Notes: generated by a model from the sequence alone, not told the origin. Positions 52,199 to 61,402 are shown, counted from the first letter of the stretch. The stretch is 64,000 nucleotides of DNA from Candidatus Nitrosocosmicus franklandus (GCF_900696045.1 NZ_LR216287.1:682001-746000); one strand, 5' to 3'. Numbers and translations: made by a program.

Positions 52199-53905
52199 TC
52201 ATTCATCAGGCTCTGCATGTACGATTACTCTAGAAGCTTTAGTATTTTGCAATAGTAAATTTTGTACCATTGTTGAAATAGAATGTGCCTTTTCAACAGA
52301 AATTTCACTTCTTTGGCTGCGACTGTTGTTGCTGTTACTGTCATAATGATCACCGGTTTTATTAATACTACTACTATCATCACCACTGCTATTGCTAAAG
52401 TTACCTAAATGCAGACTTCCTTCCAGCCCACCTTCTTCAGATGATTTCAAATGATTCGGGTTTATTTTTATTGTTAAAGTTATGTGTAATTCTCCTTTAA
52501 TGTAAACAAGAGAAATATCGTTACACTCGGTAACGCCCTTTACGGATAGGGCGATTCCTTTAATTTTGTCTAAAAATGTCTTATCTGCAAATTCTTCTTG
52601 ACCAACTGAGGATTCAATATCCATATCGGTTTCTATGTGTGTAGTGACACGTATTATGTTTGGTATTTCTGTTTTTATCTTTTTTTCAAAATCGTCAACT
52701 ACGCCATGTGCAATCTTAAAATCCAATTTATCATCCATTTGAACATCTAAATAAAGATGCAAGGGTCGGAACTTCAAATTAAGGTCTTCATTTTGTCCGC
52801 CGGCATTGAGTTCTGTGTCTGATACAACTTTTGAGATGTAAAGAGAATGTATATTCTTCACCGCAGGAAAGTCTTCGGATATTAGTCTGACTTTGTCTTT
52901 AATAGTTTCAGACATTTCATCCTCCACTGCATCCACATGAACAACAACATCGCAATTTGGAAGAAGTTCATTCTTAATCTTGTCCTCAACGTTAGTGGCT
53001 ATCCGATGCGCTTTGTCATGAGTATAGGTTCTAGGAACCTCGATATGAAGATCTACAAATGTTTCTTGTCCCACTTTTCTTACTCTAATACTATGTACTT
53101 TTTTAATGCCTTCAAAACCAATTATAGATTCATGGATTCGACCTTGAATGCCTTTAGGAGCTTTATCCAACAACACATCCAAAGTTCTTCGACCTAGGCC
53201 CAAAGAAGTATACACTATCAGGATAGCCACAACAATAGCAGCATACGCATCCACATTAGGGATTTGGAAGATGAAAACTATAGCTAATCCTACCAAAACT
53301 ACTGAAGATGTTATCATATCAACACGGAAATGCAAAGCGTCAGCTTCGATGGCTTGACTACCATACTTGTTAGCCACTTTATAGAGAGCTCTAGAGCGCC
53401 AGTAGTCAACTATGATAGAAGCTATCAAGACACCGAATGAAACTACTGTTACTTCTGGATTTACGTGCTTAAATAAGATACGTTCAAATCCCTCATAGAG
53501 GATCCACCCGGCCACTACGAATAATAAAAGTACTGCACCGAGGCTAGCCAAGCTTTCAAATTTAGCATGACCATAATTATGATCGACATCTGGCGGTTTA
53601 CGCGAAATCCTTACAGCATAAAGAGTCATCATGGCTGCAAAGACATCTAAACCCGAATGCATTCCTTCAGATAATAAACCCAAGCTGTTTGTTAAAATAG
53701 CAATAATAAATTTTGAGATAGTTAATGCCGAGGAAGCTATAATGGAAGAAATGGCAATCTGAAATTTTTCTCTATAAGCTTTCTGGGGGATTGAATATCG
53801 ATCAACAGAATCCACTATACCCTTATTGTCACTTTCATCCAGATTATTAGAGGGGATGTCTTTATCACGAAATGATTCATCTCCAGATTTCTTCCTATTT
53901 ACCAC
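52199..53905 (-). CDS. Cation diffusion facilitator with triple C-terminal domain
   Basis: A 568-residue protein, against about 300 for normal CDF transporters. Six membrane spans lie at about 50-235, with transport-site pairs SEGMHSGLDV (span 2) and ADALHFRVDM (span 5), each H-x3-D, a zinc-like set. DHNYGHAKFESLASLGA follows span 2. The C-terminal part has three ZT_dimer-like repeats: KVHSIRVRKVGQETFVDLHI, IHSLYISKVVSDTEL with LHLYLDVQMDD, and TECNDISLVYIKGELHITLT. Each is followed by AHRIA, AHGVV or AHSIS helices. A Ser/Asn/Asp loop interrupts the third. It exports Zn, Mn or Fe. Confidence 0.87.
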   Translation of the reverse strand: MVNRKKSGDESFRDKDIPSNNLDESDNKGIVDSVDRYSIPQKAYREKFQIAISSIIASSALTISKFIIAILTNSLGLLSEGMHSGLDVFAAMMTLYAVRISRKPPDVDHNYGHAKFESLASLGAVLLLFVVAGWILYEGFERILFKHVNPEVTVVSFGVLIASIIVDYWRSRALYKVANKYGSQAIEADALHFRVDMITSSVVLVGLAIVFIFQIPNVDAYAAIVVAILIVYTSLGLGRRTLDVLLDKAPKGIQGRIHESIIGFEGIKKVHSIRVRKVGQETFVDLHIEVPRTYTHDKAHRIATNVEDKIKNELLPNCDVVVHVDAVEDEMSETIKDKVRLISEDFPAVKNIHSLYISKVVSDTELNAGGQNEDLNLKFRPLHLYLDVQMDDKLDFKIAHGVVDDFEKKIKTEIPNIIRVTTHIETDMDIESSVGQEEFADKTFLDKIKGIALSVKGVTECNDISLVYIKGELHITLTIKINPNHLKSSEEGGLEGSLHLGNFSNSSGDDSSSINKTGDHYDSNSNNSRSQRSEISVEKAHSISTMVQNLLLQNTKASRVIVHAEPDE

Positions 53906-54058
53906 AAATACAAATAATTAGAATATCGTTCTATATATTGGATTTGAAATGATTCATGAAAATAAAAAAGATTTTGTTGTTCTATAGAATTTTATTGAGA
54001 AAAAGCCCTCTTATATTTAAAAATAGATTAGAAGAGTTACCACATATAGATAAAAGAT

Positions 54059-55039
54059 TTAATCCATATGGTTAACCAATGTTAATGGGATTTGACCGCG
54101 CATCATTCTTTCAATATTAATGCGTATAATATCGGAAATAGAATCAATTGCTTCGTAGGTCCATCCCGCAATATGAGGAGTCAGAAGAAAATTATCAAGC
54201 TGTAGAAGGGGATCGCTTTGATCTGCAGGTTCTTTCCAGAATACATCAAATGCGGCTCCAGCAATAGTTCTTTCCCGTAAAGAGTCCAAGAGAGAACCAT
54301 AATTGACAATAGGGGCCCTGGCTACATTAACTAGATATGCAGACCTTTTCATCAGATCCAATTCATTCTTGCCAATCATATTTTCTGTTTCAGTATTTAA
54401 GGGAGTATGTATAGAAACAATATCAGCGCTAGGAATAATATCCCTGAGCTTTTCAACTCCAAATATACTATCTACAAAGTATTTCTTATCTCCCCCGGCG
54501 GTTTTAGTATACGGATGCTTTGTTACTGTCACAACTTTCATACCAAATGCTTTTGCTCTTTTGGCAACTTCAATTCCAGTAACTCCCAAACCCAAAATCA
54601 GTATTGTTTTGCCAGAAAGTTCGATCCCCATCTGGTTAGGCATTCTTCTGGAAAATAAGCCAGAATTGGAAGAGGAAGGAAAGGCATTTAATTTAATATT
54701 CTTACATAAATAAAGAATCAAGAAAAATGTATGCTCTGCAACGGATACCGCGTTTGCCATAGGCACGTTGGCAACATATATGCCTTTTTCTGAGCAATAG
54801 TTAATATCAATACCATCAACACCAATACCCGATTGTTGAACTAGCTTGAGATTGGGACAAGAATCTATCAAGTGTCTATCAATCTTGTCGCCACTGTTTA
54901 TCAATATTTCAGAATCTTGAATTTGAGGTATCAAGGACTCTTTATGATTGACAAATTGTAGATGTATGTCAGATTGTTTCAATTTCTCAGAAATTCGTTG
55001 CTTGAATTCTGAATTTTGAATAAGTGCTTTTATTTTCAA
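54059..55039 (-). CDS. D-isomer-specific 2-hydroxyacid dehydrogenase
   Basis: A 326-residue NAD-dependent enzyme. The Rossmann motif is ILGLGVTGIEVAKRAKAFGM. The catalytic residues are Arg in YLVNVARAPIVNYG, Glu in FWKEPADQSDPL and His in LLTPHIAGWTYEA. The N-terminal part (LVQQSGIGVDGIDINYCSEKGI) is typical of the phosphoglycerate/glycerate dehydrogenase branch. No ACT domain follows, so it is less likely to be the SerA of serine synthesis; hydroxypyruvate, glyoxylate or another 2-oxo acid is possible. Its promoter region lies in the long gap upstream. Confidence 0.88.
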   Translation of the reverse strand: MKIKALIQNSEFKQRISEKLKQSDIHLQFVNHKESLIPQIQDSEILINSGDKIDRHLIDSCPNLKLVQQSGIGVDGIDINYCSEKGIYVANVPMANAVSVAEHTFFLILYLCKNIKLNAFPSSSNSGLFSRRMPNQMGIELSGKTILILGLGVTGIEVAKRAKAFGMKVVTVTKHPYTKTAGGDKKYFVDSIFGVEKLRDIIPSADIVSIHTPLNTETENMIGKNELDLMKRSAYLVNVARAPIVNYGSLLDSLRERTIAGAAFDVFWKEPADQSDPLLQLDNFLLTPHIAGWTYEAIDSISDIIRINIERMMRGQIPLTLVNHMD

Positions 55040-55843
55040 AATTTATAGTTCATAATTTCTAATGATTTCACCTATCTATAAGAGTTAGGAAGAAAATTCC
55101 AATGTTTTAATCGCTAATTGGTAGATACAAAAACAGAATAAAGCATACTCTTCGTTCATAAATTCCTCGAGTGTATTGTAAACGTTGGTGTTGCACATAA
55201 ATAAATACAGACATTTAATCATATATAATTAATACCTCATGTAAAGGATCCCATCTCAAATAAAATTACCTAAACCTGAGCTCGTGAAACAACATGAGTA
55301 TATTTGTATTTAAGTTACTTTTCGCTTTATGAATAAGAGATTATGAATGTCTTGCCACTTTACATTTTCACTTTTTTCTTTAGTTAATTCTTTTCTAAGG
55401 ATTGTTCCATTCTTACAGTCGCCTATCCCGTCATGTTTTACTTAATTCTCTAGATGATAGCACCTTTATGATCCCTTATATAGTTACATATTTACTTCAT
55501 ATCGGTCATGCCTGGCATGGGATATGATCCCAAATCACTGAACAATATTGCATCAAGTACTCGTGGGGTAAGAATCCGCATCATCATTGTAATATCATAA
55601 TTAAGGGTCCGAGAAGGTCATTAAAATGAGACAAATCAAAAACTTTATTGTTTGAGTTTTAATTAGTCCTAGTACATGGAACATAATTATATAAAACTTG
55701 ATTATTATTTGTATATATACTAATTCGAATCCTGGTAATACTTGAATATGTTAATCCCTCCAAACTAAGGTTACCCGAGGCTGTAATGATCTATTATATC
55801 CTTGATAGTCTAGATATATTCCGAGATTTAAAAAGATTTAGAG
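55040..55843. other. Long intergenic gap
   Basis: About 800 bases of AT-rich DNA. A 30-codon frame at about 55508 (MPGMGYDPKSLNNIA) and a T-arm-like TTCGAATCC near 55724 were noted, but neither extends into a gene or tRNA fold. No repeat was seen. Confidence 0.4.
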
Positions 55844-56149
55844 CTATTTGTTTCCACTATCAAGTTTTACTACTCGAGGACGTTTATAATTTCCTATATC
55901 ATACCCCATTTGCCTAAAATATTTCAAGATTAGTTTATATACTATTTCATCATGATTGGCTATTTCCAAAATTTGATTCCATGTTATTTCCTTGTTGTCA
56001 TTAGTAGCGGTAGTAACAGCATTAGTTGATGTTACTGATTCATTTATCAACTTTGTTACAAGGGCGCGGGCTTCGGTTCTGCACTGATCAAAGGTTTTAC
56101 CATTCTTGTATGCCTTAACCCTAGGATCACAACTTGAATGATCGATCAA
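55844..56149 (-). CDS. Hypothetical protein, 101 aa
   Basis: I do not recognise this protein. It opens with SSCDPRVKAYKNGKTFDQCR, has an Asn/Thr-rich middle, then a helical C-terminal part (ITWNQILEIANHDEIVYKLI; YFRQMGYDIGNYKRPRV). The two Cys near the start could form a disulfide or bind metal. No signal peptide is visible. Composition and the helical C-terminus make it likely to be real. Confidence 0.5.
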   Translation of the reverse strand: MIDHSSCDPRVKAYKNGKTFDQCRTEARALVTKLINESVTSTNAVTTATNDNKEITWNQILEIANHDEIVYKLILKYFRQMGYDIGNYKRPRVVKLDSGNK

Positions 56150-56368
56150 TTATTTTATCTTATGAATTATATTATTTAATAGTATGTAAGAAGTTTTCTT
56201 CAGAAAATCAAGTATTATGAAATATTTGCAAATCGTCGTTATCTAAATGTTATTACGAATCTTTGGGTCCAGAGTCAGAACAAAATAATGACCAGATATC
56301 AAATAGGACAATCATTTAAGATTTCAGCAGATTTTTATTAATGTTATGTATTAGATCAATTGCAGTAA

Positions 56369-57172
56369 TTGTATAAAACCGTCAATGGTATGAACATAAA
56401 ATATGATGAATATGGTACTAACAATAAAGATCATATTTTGTTTATCCATGGTTTAGGATCCTCATCGTTAGTTTGGCGAGATATTCCTGAAGCATTATCA
56501 AGTAAGTTTCACTCCATTGTCATAGATTTGGTTGGATCTGGTGAAAGTGACAAGCCTAAAGAAAACTATACGATTAGCTTTTTTAGCAAATTTGTCAAGG
56601 ATTTCATAAACGAGATTAGTATAAGTGCGGGGGAAAAAATCTCGATCATAGGTCATTCTCTTGGAGGTTATATTGCTCTTGACTTTGCCTTAAGAAATAA
56701 AGAAAAGATTGACAAGCTTATTCTTTTTGATTCGTCTGGATTATTAAGCAGTCCAACACCCCTATTAGTAGAGTATCATAATGCAGTAAAGACAGCTGAT
56801 GCGAATTTACGCCGTAAGAAAATTACCAAGGTATTAGGAGATTTATATGCACATCCCTCAAGGCTATTGCCCATAGTCGTAGACCTTTTTATTTATTTTA
56901 TCGAAAAAAAAGGTGCGGTAGAAGCTTTTGAATCTGCATATGCATATAGTACATCAAATATCATCGATGTAAAACAAATGCACAAGCTTAGTGACCTGCG
57001 TTGTTTGATACTATGGGGAGAGAAAGATAAGCTTATTCCTATTTCGTATGCTGAACAGTTTAAGAAACATTTGGCATCAGCAGAGCTTGAAATAATTAAG
57101 GATGCTGGTCATGCACCCTTTGTTGAAAAACCAGCAATAGTCTACCAAATATTGATTGATTTCCTAAAATGA
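56369..57172 (+). CDS. Alpha/beta hydrolase
   Basis: A 267-residue protein from TTG 56369 (or ATG 56390, MNIKYDEYG). The fold markers are HILFIHGLGSSSLVWRDIPE (HG oxyanion motif), IVIDLVGSGESDKP, the nucleophile SIIGHSLGGYIALDFAL (G-H-S-L-G), the acid in LILWGEKDKLIPISYA and the His in IKDAGHAPFVEKPA. The complete triad makes it an active esterase/lipase-type or C-C hydrolase enzyme; the substrate is unknown. It is cytoplasmic and appears monocistronic. Confidence 0.88.
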   Translation: MYKTVNGMNIKYDEYGTNNKDHILFIHGLGSSSLVWRDIPEALSSKFHSIVIDLVGSGESDKPKENYTISFFSKFVKDFINEISISAGEKISIIGHSLGGYIALDFALRNKEKIDKLILFDSSGLLSSPTPLLVEYHNAVKTADANLRRKKITKVLGDLYAHPSRLLPIVVDLFIYFIEKKGAVEAFESAYAYSTSNIIDVKQMHKLSDLRCLILWGEKDKLIPISYAEQFKKHLASAELEIIKDAGHAPFVEKPAIVYQILIDFLK

Positions 57173-57309
57173 GAACTTCCTATATTTTTGTATAATAATC
57201 AAAAAAAAGGATAGATAAATTTTATATAAAAAAATACTACAATATTAAACTATTACAAAGAGTTCCAAAAAATATGTTAAATAGTATAGCTAATATATTA
57301 TAGTATAAA

Positions 57310-57993
57310 ATGAAAGGTTCCTCTAGGTTACTCCTTGTTTCTTTATTTGCAGTAATCCTTCTCGCAAGCCTATATTATACGAATACAATCTTTGCACGAG
57401 GTGACGATGACGATGATGACGATGATGACGATGATGACGATAAGAGTGATTTTTCTGATAAAGATGTGATACAGATTTGCTGTACTTGGGGATACGAACT
57501 GGCAGACGGGGTTCTTACTTATGCTATTGATATAGATGACGATGATGACGATGATCTTGTGGACCCAGTAAGAAGTGCTATAAAGACATGGAATAGAGAA
57601 TTAACGGGGATCAAATTTGTTGAAACAGATGATGACAACGAGGACATCAAAATATCATTTAAGAATGATGGAAAGAAAATAGCAGGAAAGACAGTAAACT
57701 ACTTTGATCGTTATGGATTTATCCGCCAGTCAGAAATCATAGTGTCCAAAGAATCATACAACAGAGACTTTAGCTCTGCTCATATCGAACAAATCACACT
57801 TCATGAGCTAGGTCATGTATTAGGTCTAGACCATGCCAATTTTAGAGGTAATCTCATGGCAGAGAGAGTAGATTTGGGAAGCACTTCAATATCTCCATGC
57901 GAAATTCAAGCAGTGAACATCGCGAATGCGTGGAAATTGAATGGGGGTAATACCATGTATTTACCTAAACAACAGTATATTGAGTGTCAATAA
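57310..57993 (+). CDS. Secreted matrixin-type zinc metalloprotease
   Basis: A 227-residue protein. A signal or anchor segment (LLLVSLFAVILLASLYYT) is followed by a run of about 14 Asp (residues 32-44), a CC pair (IQICCTWGYEL) and a second Asp run (76-82). The catalytic helix TLHELGHVLGLDHANF gives HExxHxxGxxH (His 165, Glu 166, His 169, His 175), with the Met-turn in NLMAERVD. DPVRSAIKTWNRELTGIKFVE is the usual matrixin start. It should cleave proteins outside the cell; the Asp runs probably bind calcium. Confidence 0.87.
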   Translation: MKGSSRLLLVSLFAVILLASLYYTNTIFARGDDDDDDDDDDDDDKSDFSDKDVIQICCTWGYELADGVLTYAIDIDDDDDDDLVDPVRSAIKTWNRELTGIKFVETDDDNEDIKISFKNDGKKIAGKTVNYFDRYGFIRQSEIIVSKESYNRDFSSAHIEQITLHELGHVLGLDHANFRGNLMAERVDLGSTSISPCEIQAVNIANAWKLNGGNTMYLPKQQYIECQ

Positions 57994-58210
57994 TTAATGT
58001 AAAAGTTTGAGCAGATGAGATTTTCTATCTCTTTCCCCCCCCCCTTTTCATTATTTCAAAAAGCTATTTTAGAACATTATCGCTTCAAGATTATTTATTG
58101 TTATTTTTTACAAGACGGTCATTAATAAATTCTAATAAAATTGATATTTCTTATAAAATTATCACAATAGAATTGTTTTAATCTAAAATATCAATGAATT
58201 TAATAATATC

Positions 58211-58420
58211 TTGCAATTAAAATTCAATGTGAGTATACTACAAAAGAAATTCAAGTGTGAAAAAGATGGAGAAAAATTTAGCTCTTACGACAAGTTCATT
58301 GAACACGGAAGAAAAGTTCATCGTTTTGTGGTTTTAAAATGCAATCGATGTGGAAAGCAATTTATTCATGAAAAAGATAGGTTACACCACGTTAGAGACC
58401 AACACAAGGATAATCGATAA
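58211..58420 (+). CDS. Small C2H2 zinc-finger protein
   Basis: A 69-residue protein from TTG 58211, or 63 from GTG 58229. The second half is a canonical C2H2 finger: LKCNRCGKQFIHEKDRLHHVRDQH. The first half, FKCEKDGEKFSSYDKFIEHGRKVH, has the same frame but Asp where the second Cys should be, so that finger is degenerate or uses Asp as ligand. Such small C2H2 proteins occur in archaea and may bind DNA, RNA or protein. The 217-base spacer upstream holds a run of ten C. Confidence 0.75.
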   Translation: MQLKFNVSILQKKFKCEKDGEKFSSYDKFIEHGRKVHRFVVLKCNRCGKQFIHEKDRLHHVRDQHKDNR

Positions 58421-58948
58421 TTCCGATAAAAGGGGACGTCAGGATTACACATGGTGCTATTAAATTTAATCTGAATAGAATTATTAGCCTTTTAAGGATA
58501 GAATCTCAAAGACAAGAAGGCAAGATTACGATTTAGTTTTTACACCTTTCTTGAGATTTTGCCAGTTTTTCTATTTATCAACATGTTTTGCTTCGTCGAT
58601 AGCTATTAAATCTCAAGATAAAACTCAACAGTTAAGTGTCGAACTAGTGTAGATCAGACAGGTTGGGATAGCCCCTCATATTTTCGAGCATAATGGCTTG
58701 CGCGGTGTATGAAGTAGCTTACACGTAAGAGAGAGCGATATACCTATTCCGCGGAGTTTGCCTATTTTGTCTTACTGTTACTTGTCATTAAATTATTTAA
58801 ATAAAAGACTTATATCAAAAATAATACTTTTTTGTCGAAATAAACTAAGTCATTAGATTTGGTTGAATAGCTACCAAAAAATTGACAAGAAAATTATCAG
58901 TTATTTGCTAGATAAAATTAAAGGTCTGGGAAGGAGAAGTTAATTCTA
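58421..58948. other. Intergenic gap with a GC-richer island
   Basis: Mostly AT-rich, but about 58630-58760 is clearly richer in G and C, with short stems (GTGTA-loop-TACAC near 58706-58725; AGCC/GGCT around 58669-58697; CCGCGG at 58750). No open frame covers it. It could be a structured RNA; I recognise no known class. Confidence 0.3.
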
Positions 58949-60949
58949 TTATTCTCCTTCGTCGTCGTTGTCATCATCGTCGTTGTCATCATCGTCGTTG
59001 TCATCATCGTCGTTGTCATCATCGTCGTTGTCATCATCGTCGTTGTCATCATCGTCGTTGTCACCGCTTTCGCTGTTGTCACCGCTTTCGCTGTTGTCAC
59101 CGCTTTCGCTGTTGTCACCGCTTTCGCTGTTGTCACCGCTTTCGCTGTTGTCACCGCTTTCGCTGTTGTCACCGCTTTCGCTTGCACTTAGTGTTGTGAT
59201 TTCTTCTGCACCAGATTCATCGCCACTATTTCCGTTGCTTCCTTCGGTTCCTGCTGCTTGTGCTTCAGTTCCAGATTCTTGTGCTTGAGATATTCCTTGT
59301 CCAGCTGAATTGCCACCATTACTGCCTCCACTCTGTGCTGCTACATTGCTGCCCTCATTCTCCTGGTTTTGGATATTTATGTTATTACCAGATAAGAAGG
59401 AGCTTTCAGGTGTAACTACGCTGCTTCTTTGGTTAGAGGATTGTGATTGGCCGATGCCTTGAGCTGCGGAGTTGCCACCGCTACCTTTCTTTCCATAGTA
59501 ATAACCATCGTATGAAGATCCGCTTTCATCATCCAAACCAAACTGTGCCAAGACATTGCTTCCACTGTTGACTTGGTTTTGGAAGGATACATTGTTGCAA
59601 GAAACAATTGCATCTTCTCCAGAGACACATTGGCTTCTTTGGTTAGAGGATTGTGATTGGCCGATGCCTTGAGCTGCGGAGTTGCCACTACCCTTTCCAC
59701 TGCCATCAGATTGGAGAGCAACATTGCTGCCCTCATTCTCTTGGTTTTGGAAAGACAAATTGTTGCAAGAGGCCTCGATGCTACCACCTGCTACACATTG
59801 GCTGCTCTGACTGGAAGATTGTGATTGGCCGATGCCTTGAGCTGCGGAGTTGCCACTACCCTTTCCACTGCCACCATCCTGTGCTAATACGTTGCTTCCT
59901 TCATTAACCTGGTTTTGAATGCTTAAATTATTGCAAGAGTTGCTTACATCGCCACCTGAAACACATTGGCTTCTTTGGTTAGAGGATTGTGATTGGCCGA
60001 TGCCTTGAGCTGCGGAGTTGCCACTACCCTTTCCACTGCCACCATCCTGTGCTAATACGTTATTTCCATCGTTGAATTGGTTCTGAACGCTGATATTGTT
60101 ACACGATTGATCCACGTCGTTTGCTGCTACACATTGGCTGCTCTGACTGGAAGATTGTGATTGGCCGATGCCTTGAGCTGCGGAGTTGCCACTACCCTTT
60201 CCACTGCCACCAATTTGGCCTGCTGCATTATTTCCAAGATTTACTTGGTTTTGTATATTTAGATTATTGCATGACTCGTTCACATCGCCACCTGAAACAC
60301 ATCCACCGTATTGGTTAGAGGATTGTGATTGGCCGATGCCTTGAGCTGCGGAGTTGCCACTACCCTTTCCACTGCCACCATCCTGTGCTAATACGTTATT
60401 TCCATCGTTGAATTGGTTTTGTAGGTTTAGGTTATTTCCGGATAATATGGTATCATCACCAGAGACTACAAGTGCGCCCTGAGTTGAAGATTGTTCTTGG
60501 CCGATTGCTTGGAATGCGGTATTACCACTGTACTTTCCATAACCTCCTGATTGAGCTAATACATTATTGCCCAAGTTTACTTGGTTTTGGAGATTTAGGT
60601 TATTACAAGATAAGAAAGTCCCGTCTGCGCTAACACATACTGCAAGTTGTCTAGAATCCTGTTCTTGTCCGATTGCTTGTTCAGCAGAGTTGCCGCTGCC
60701 TTTGCCACTGCCACCGCTTTGTGCTGCAACATTATCACCAGAGTTAAATTGGTTTTGTAGGTTTAGGTTATTACAAGAGATAAATGTGCCAACTCCCGAC
60801 AAACAAATTCCGAGTTGAACAGCCCCTTGAATCTGGCCTATGGATTGAGATAATTCATTTTGTGCGTATACATTACTTGGCATGGCCATCATAGCCGGAG
60901 CCAAAGTTAACATAATGAATATGGGTAAAATAGCTAATAGGTATTTCAT
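58949..60949 (-). CDS. Secreted Cys-paired repeat protein with acidic tail, 666 aa
   Basis: A signal peptide (YLLAILPIFIMLTLAPAMM) is followed by about nine repeats of 50-60 residues. Each has CNNLNLQNQVNLGNNVLAQ, a Gly/Ser turn (SGGSGKGSGNSA), AQGIGQSQSSNQ and CVSGGDVSNSC. The spaced Asn/Gln pattern (QNQ, GNN, AQ, GNSA, GQ) resembles curlin and other amyloid-like beta-solenoids. Seven repeats carry a C-x9-C-type pair; repeats 3 and 9 lose both Cys together. The tail is (SESGDN)x7 then (DDDDN)x6. I infer a surface or matrix fibre with calcium-binding ends. A TATA-like element lies 29-37 bases upstream. Confidence 0.85.
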   Translation of the reverse strand: MKYLLAILPIFIMLTLAPAMMAMPSNVYAQNELSQSIGQIQGAVQLGICLSGVGTFISCNNLNLQNQFNSGDNVAAQSGGSGKGSGNSAEQAIGQEQDSRQLAVCVSADGTFLSCNNLNLQNQVNLGNNVLAQSGGYGKYSGNTAFQAIGQEQSSTQGALVVSGDDTILSGNNLNLQNQFNDGNNVLAQDGGSGKGSGNSAAQGIGQSQSSNQYGGCVSGGDVNESCNNLNIQNQVNLGNNAAGQIGGSGKGSGNSAAQGIGQSQSSSQSSQCVAANDVDQSCNNISVQNQFNDGNNVLAQDGGSGKGSGNSAAQGIGQSQSSNQRSQCVSGGDVSNSCNNLSIQNQVNEGSNVLAQDGGSGKGSGNSAAQGIGQSQSSSQSSQCVAGGSIEASCNNLSFQNQENEGSNVALQSDGSGKGSGNSAAQGIGQSQSSNQRSQCVSGEDAIVSCNNVSFQNQVNSGSNVLAQFGLDDESGSSYDGYYYGKKGSGGNSAAQGIGQSQSSNQRSSVVTPESSFLSGNNINIQNQENEGSNVAAQSGGSNGGNSAGQGISQAQESGTEAQAAGTEGSNGNSGDESGAEEITTLSASESGDNSESGDNSESGDNSESGDNSESGDNSESGDNSESGDNDDDDNDDDDNDDDDNDDDDNDDDDNDDDDNDDEGE
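58967..59056 (-). repeat. Six tandem 15-bp repeats (DDDDN)
   Basis: Six uninterrupted 15-base units encode DDDDN at the C-terminal end of the repeat protein. The unit is close to perfect, so length can change by slippage in whole pentapeptides without frame loss. Confidence 0.9.
59057..59182 (-). repeat. Seven tandem 18-bp repeats (SESGDN)
   Basis: Seven 18-base units encode SESGDN directly before the DDDDN array. Both arrays keep the reading frame. They are coding minisatellites, not CRISPR, since no spacers separate the units. Confidence 0.9.
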
Positions 60950-60977
60950 TATAGTGTTTTTTCTATGTTTATTTTCA

Positions 60978-60986
60978 ATATTTAAA
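60978..60986 (-). promoter_or_regulatory. TATA-like element of the repeat protein gene
   Basis: TTTAAATAT on the minus strand, 29-37 bases before the ATG at 60949, at leaderless spacing. Confidence 0.4.
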
Positions 60987-61392
60987 CTTTATTCAAATTA
61001 ACCGCAATATTGTTCAATAACAATCGTAGATAAAATTATTCTAATATTTTTTTATAGTGTTAAGTAAGGCAATCAAATGCTTGCTATTAATTTCTGTATC
61101 ATACCCAAAAGAGTATCAATATTCATAGAAATTCTATCTTTATTCCATATATTATTTTACTAACAATATAAATGTTCCAGTGAATGGAATTATATATAAA
61201 ATATAATTTGAAACCAAAACATTTCGGTTAATCTTGTCTATTTGCTCAAGACTTCAATAAGATAATGATAGAAAATTGAAAAAAGTTAGCCATTATTCGT
61301 ATAAGAAAAATACTTGGACGGGATGGATGTGAATTTCATCATTCTTGTTGTTTTTAAAATAATTTGTATGAACTCACAAAAGTTGAGACTGA
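60987..61392. other. Divergent intergenic region
   Basis: AT-rich spacer between the repeat protein gene and the secreted 114-residue protein gene. No coding frame, RNA gene or strong hairpin was recognised. Confidence 0.4.
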
Positions 61393-61402
61393 ATATTTAA
61401 AA
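61393..61402 (+). promoter_or_regulatory. TATA-like element of the gene at 61432
   Basis: ATATTTAAAA lies about 30-39 bases before the ATG, a plausible archaeal TATA box. Confidence 0.35.

Noticed and set aside
55715-55745. tRNA T-arm-like TTCGAATCC
   Set aside because: No matching acceptor stem, D-arm or anticodon arm could be drawn upstream. A similar TTCGAATC at 27746 also lacks a tRNA fold.
58967-59182. CRISPR-like array
   Set aside because: Units of 15 and 18 bases are contiguous with no spacers and are in frame with a gene.
58918-59288. Low-complexity frames (Ala/Lys/Thr/Val and Ser/Leu repeats) over the acidic tail DNA
   Set aside because: They are other-frame readings of the 15- and 18-bp arrays inside the 666-residue protein gene.
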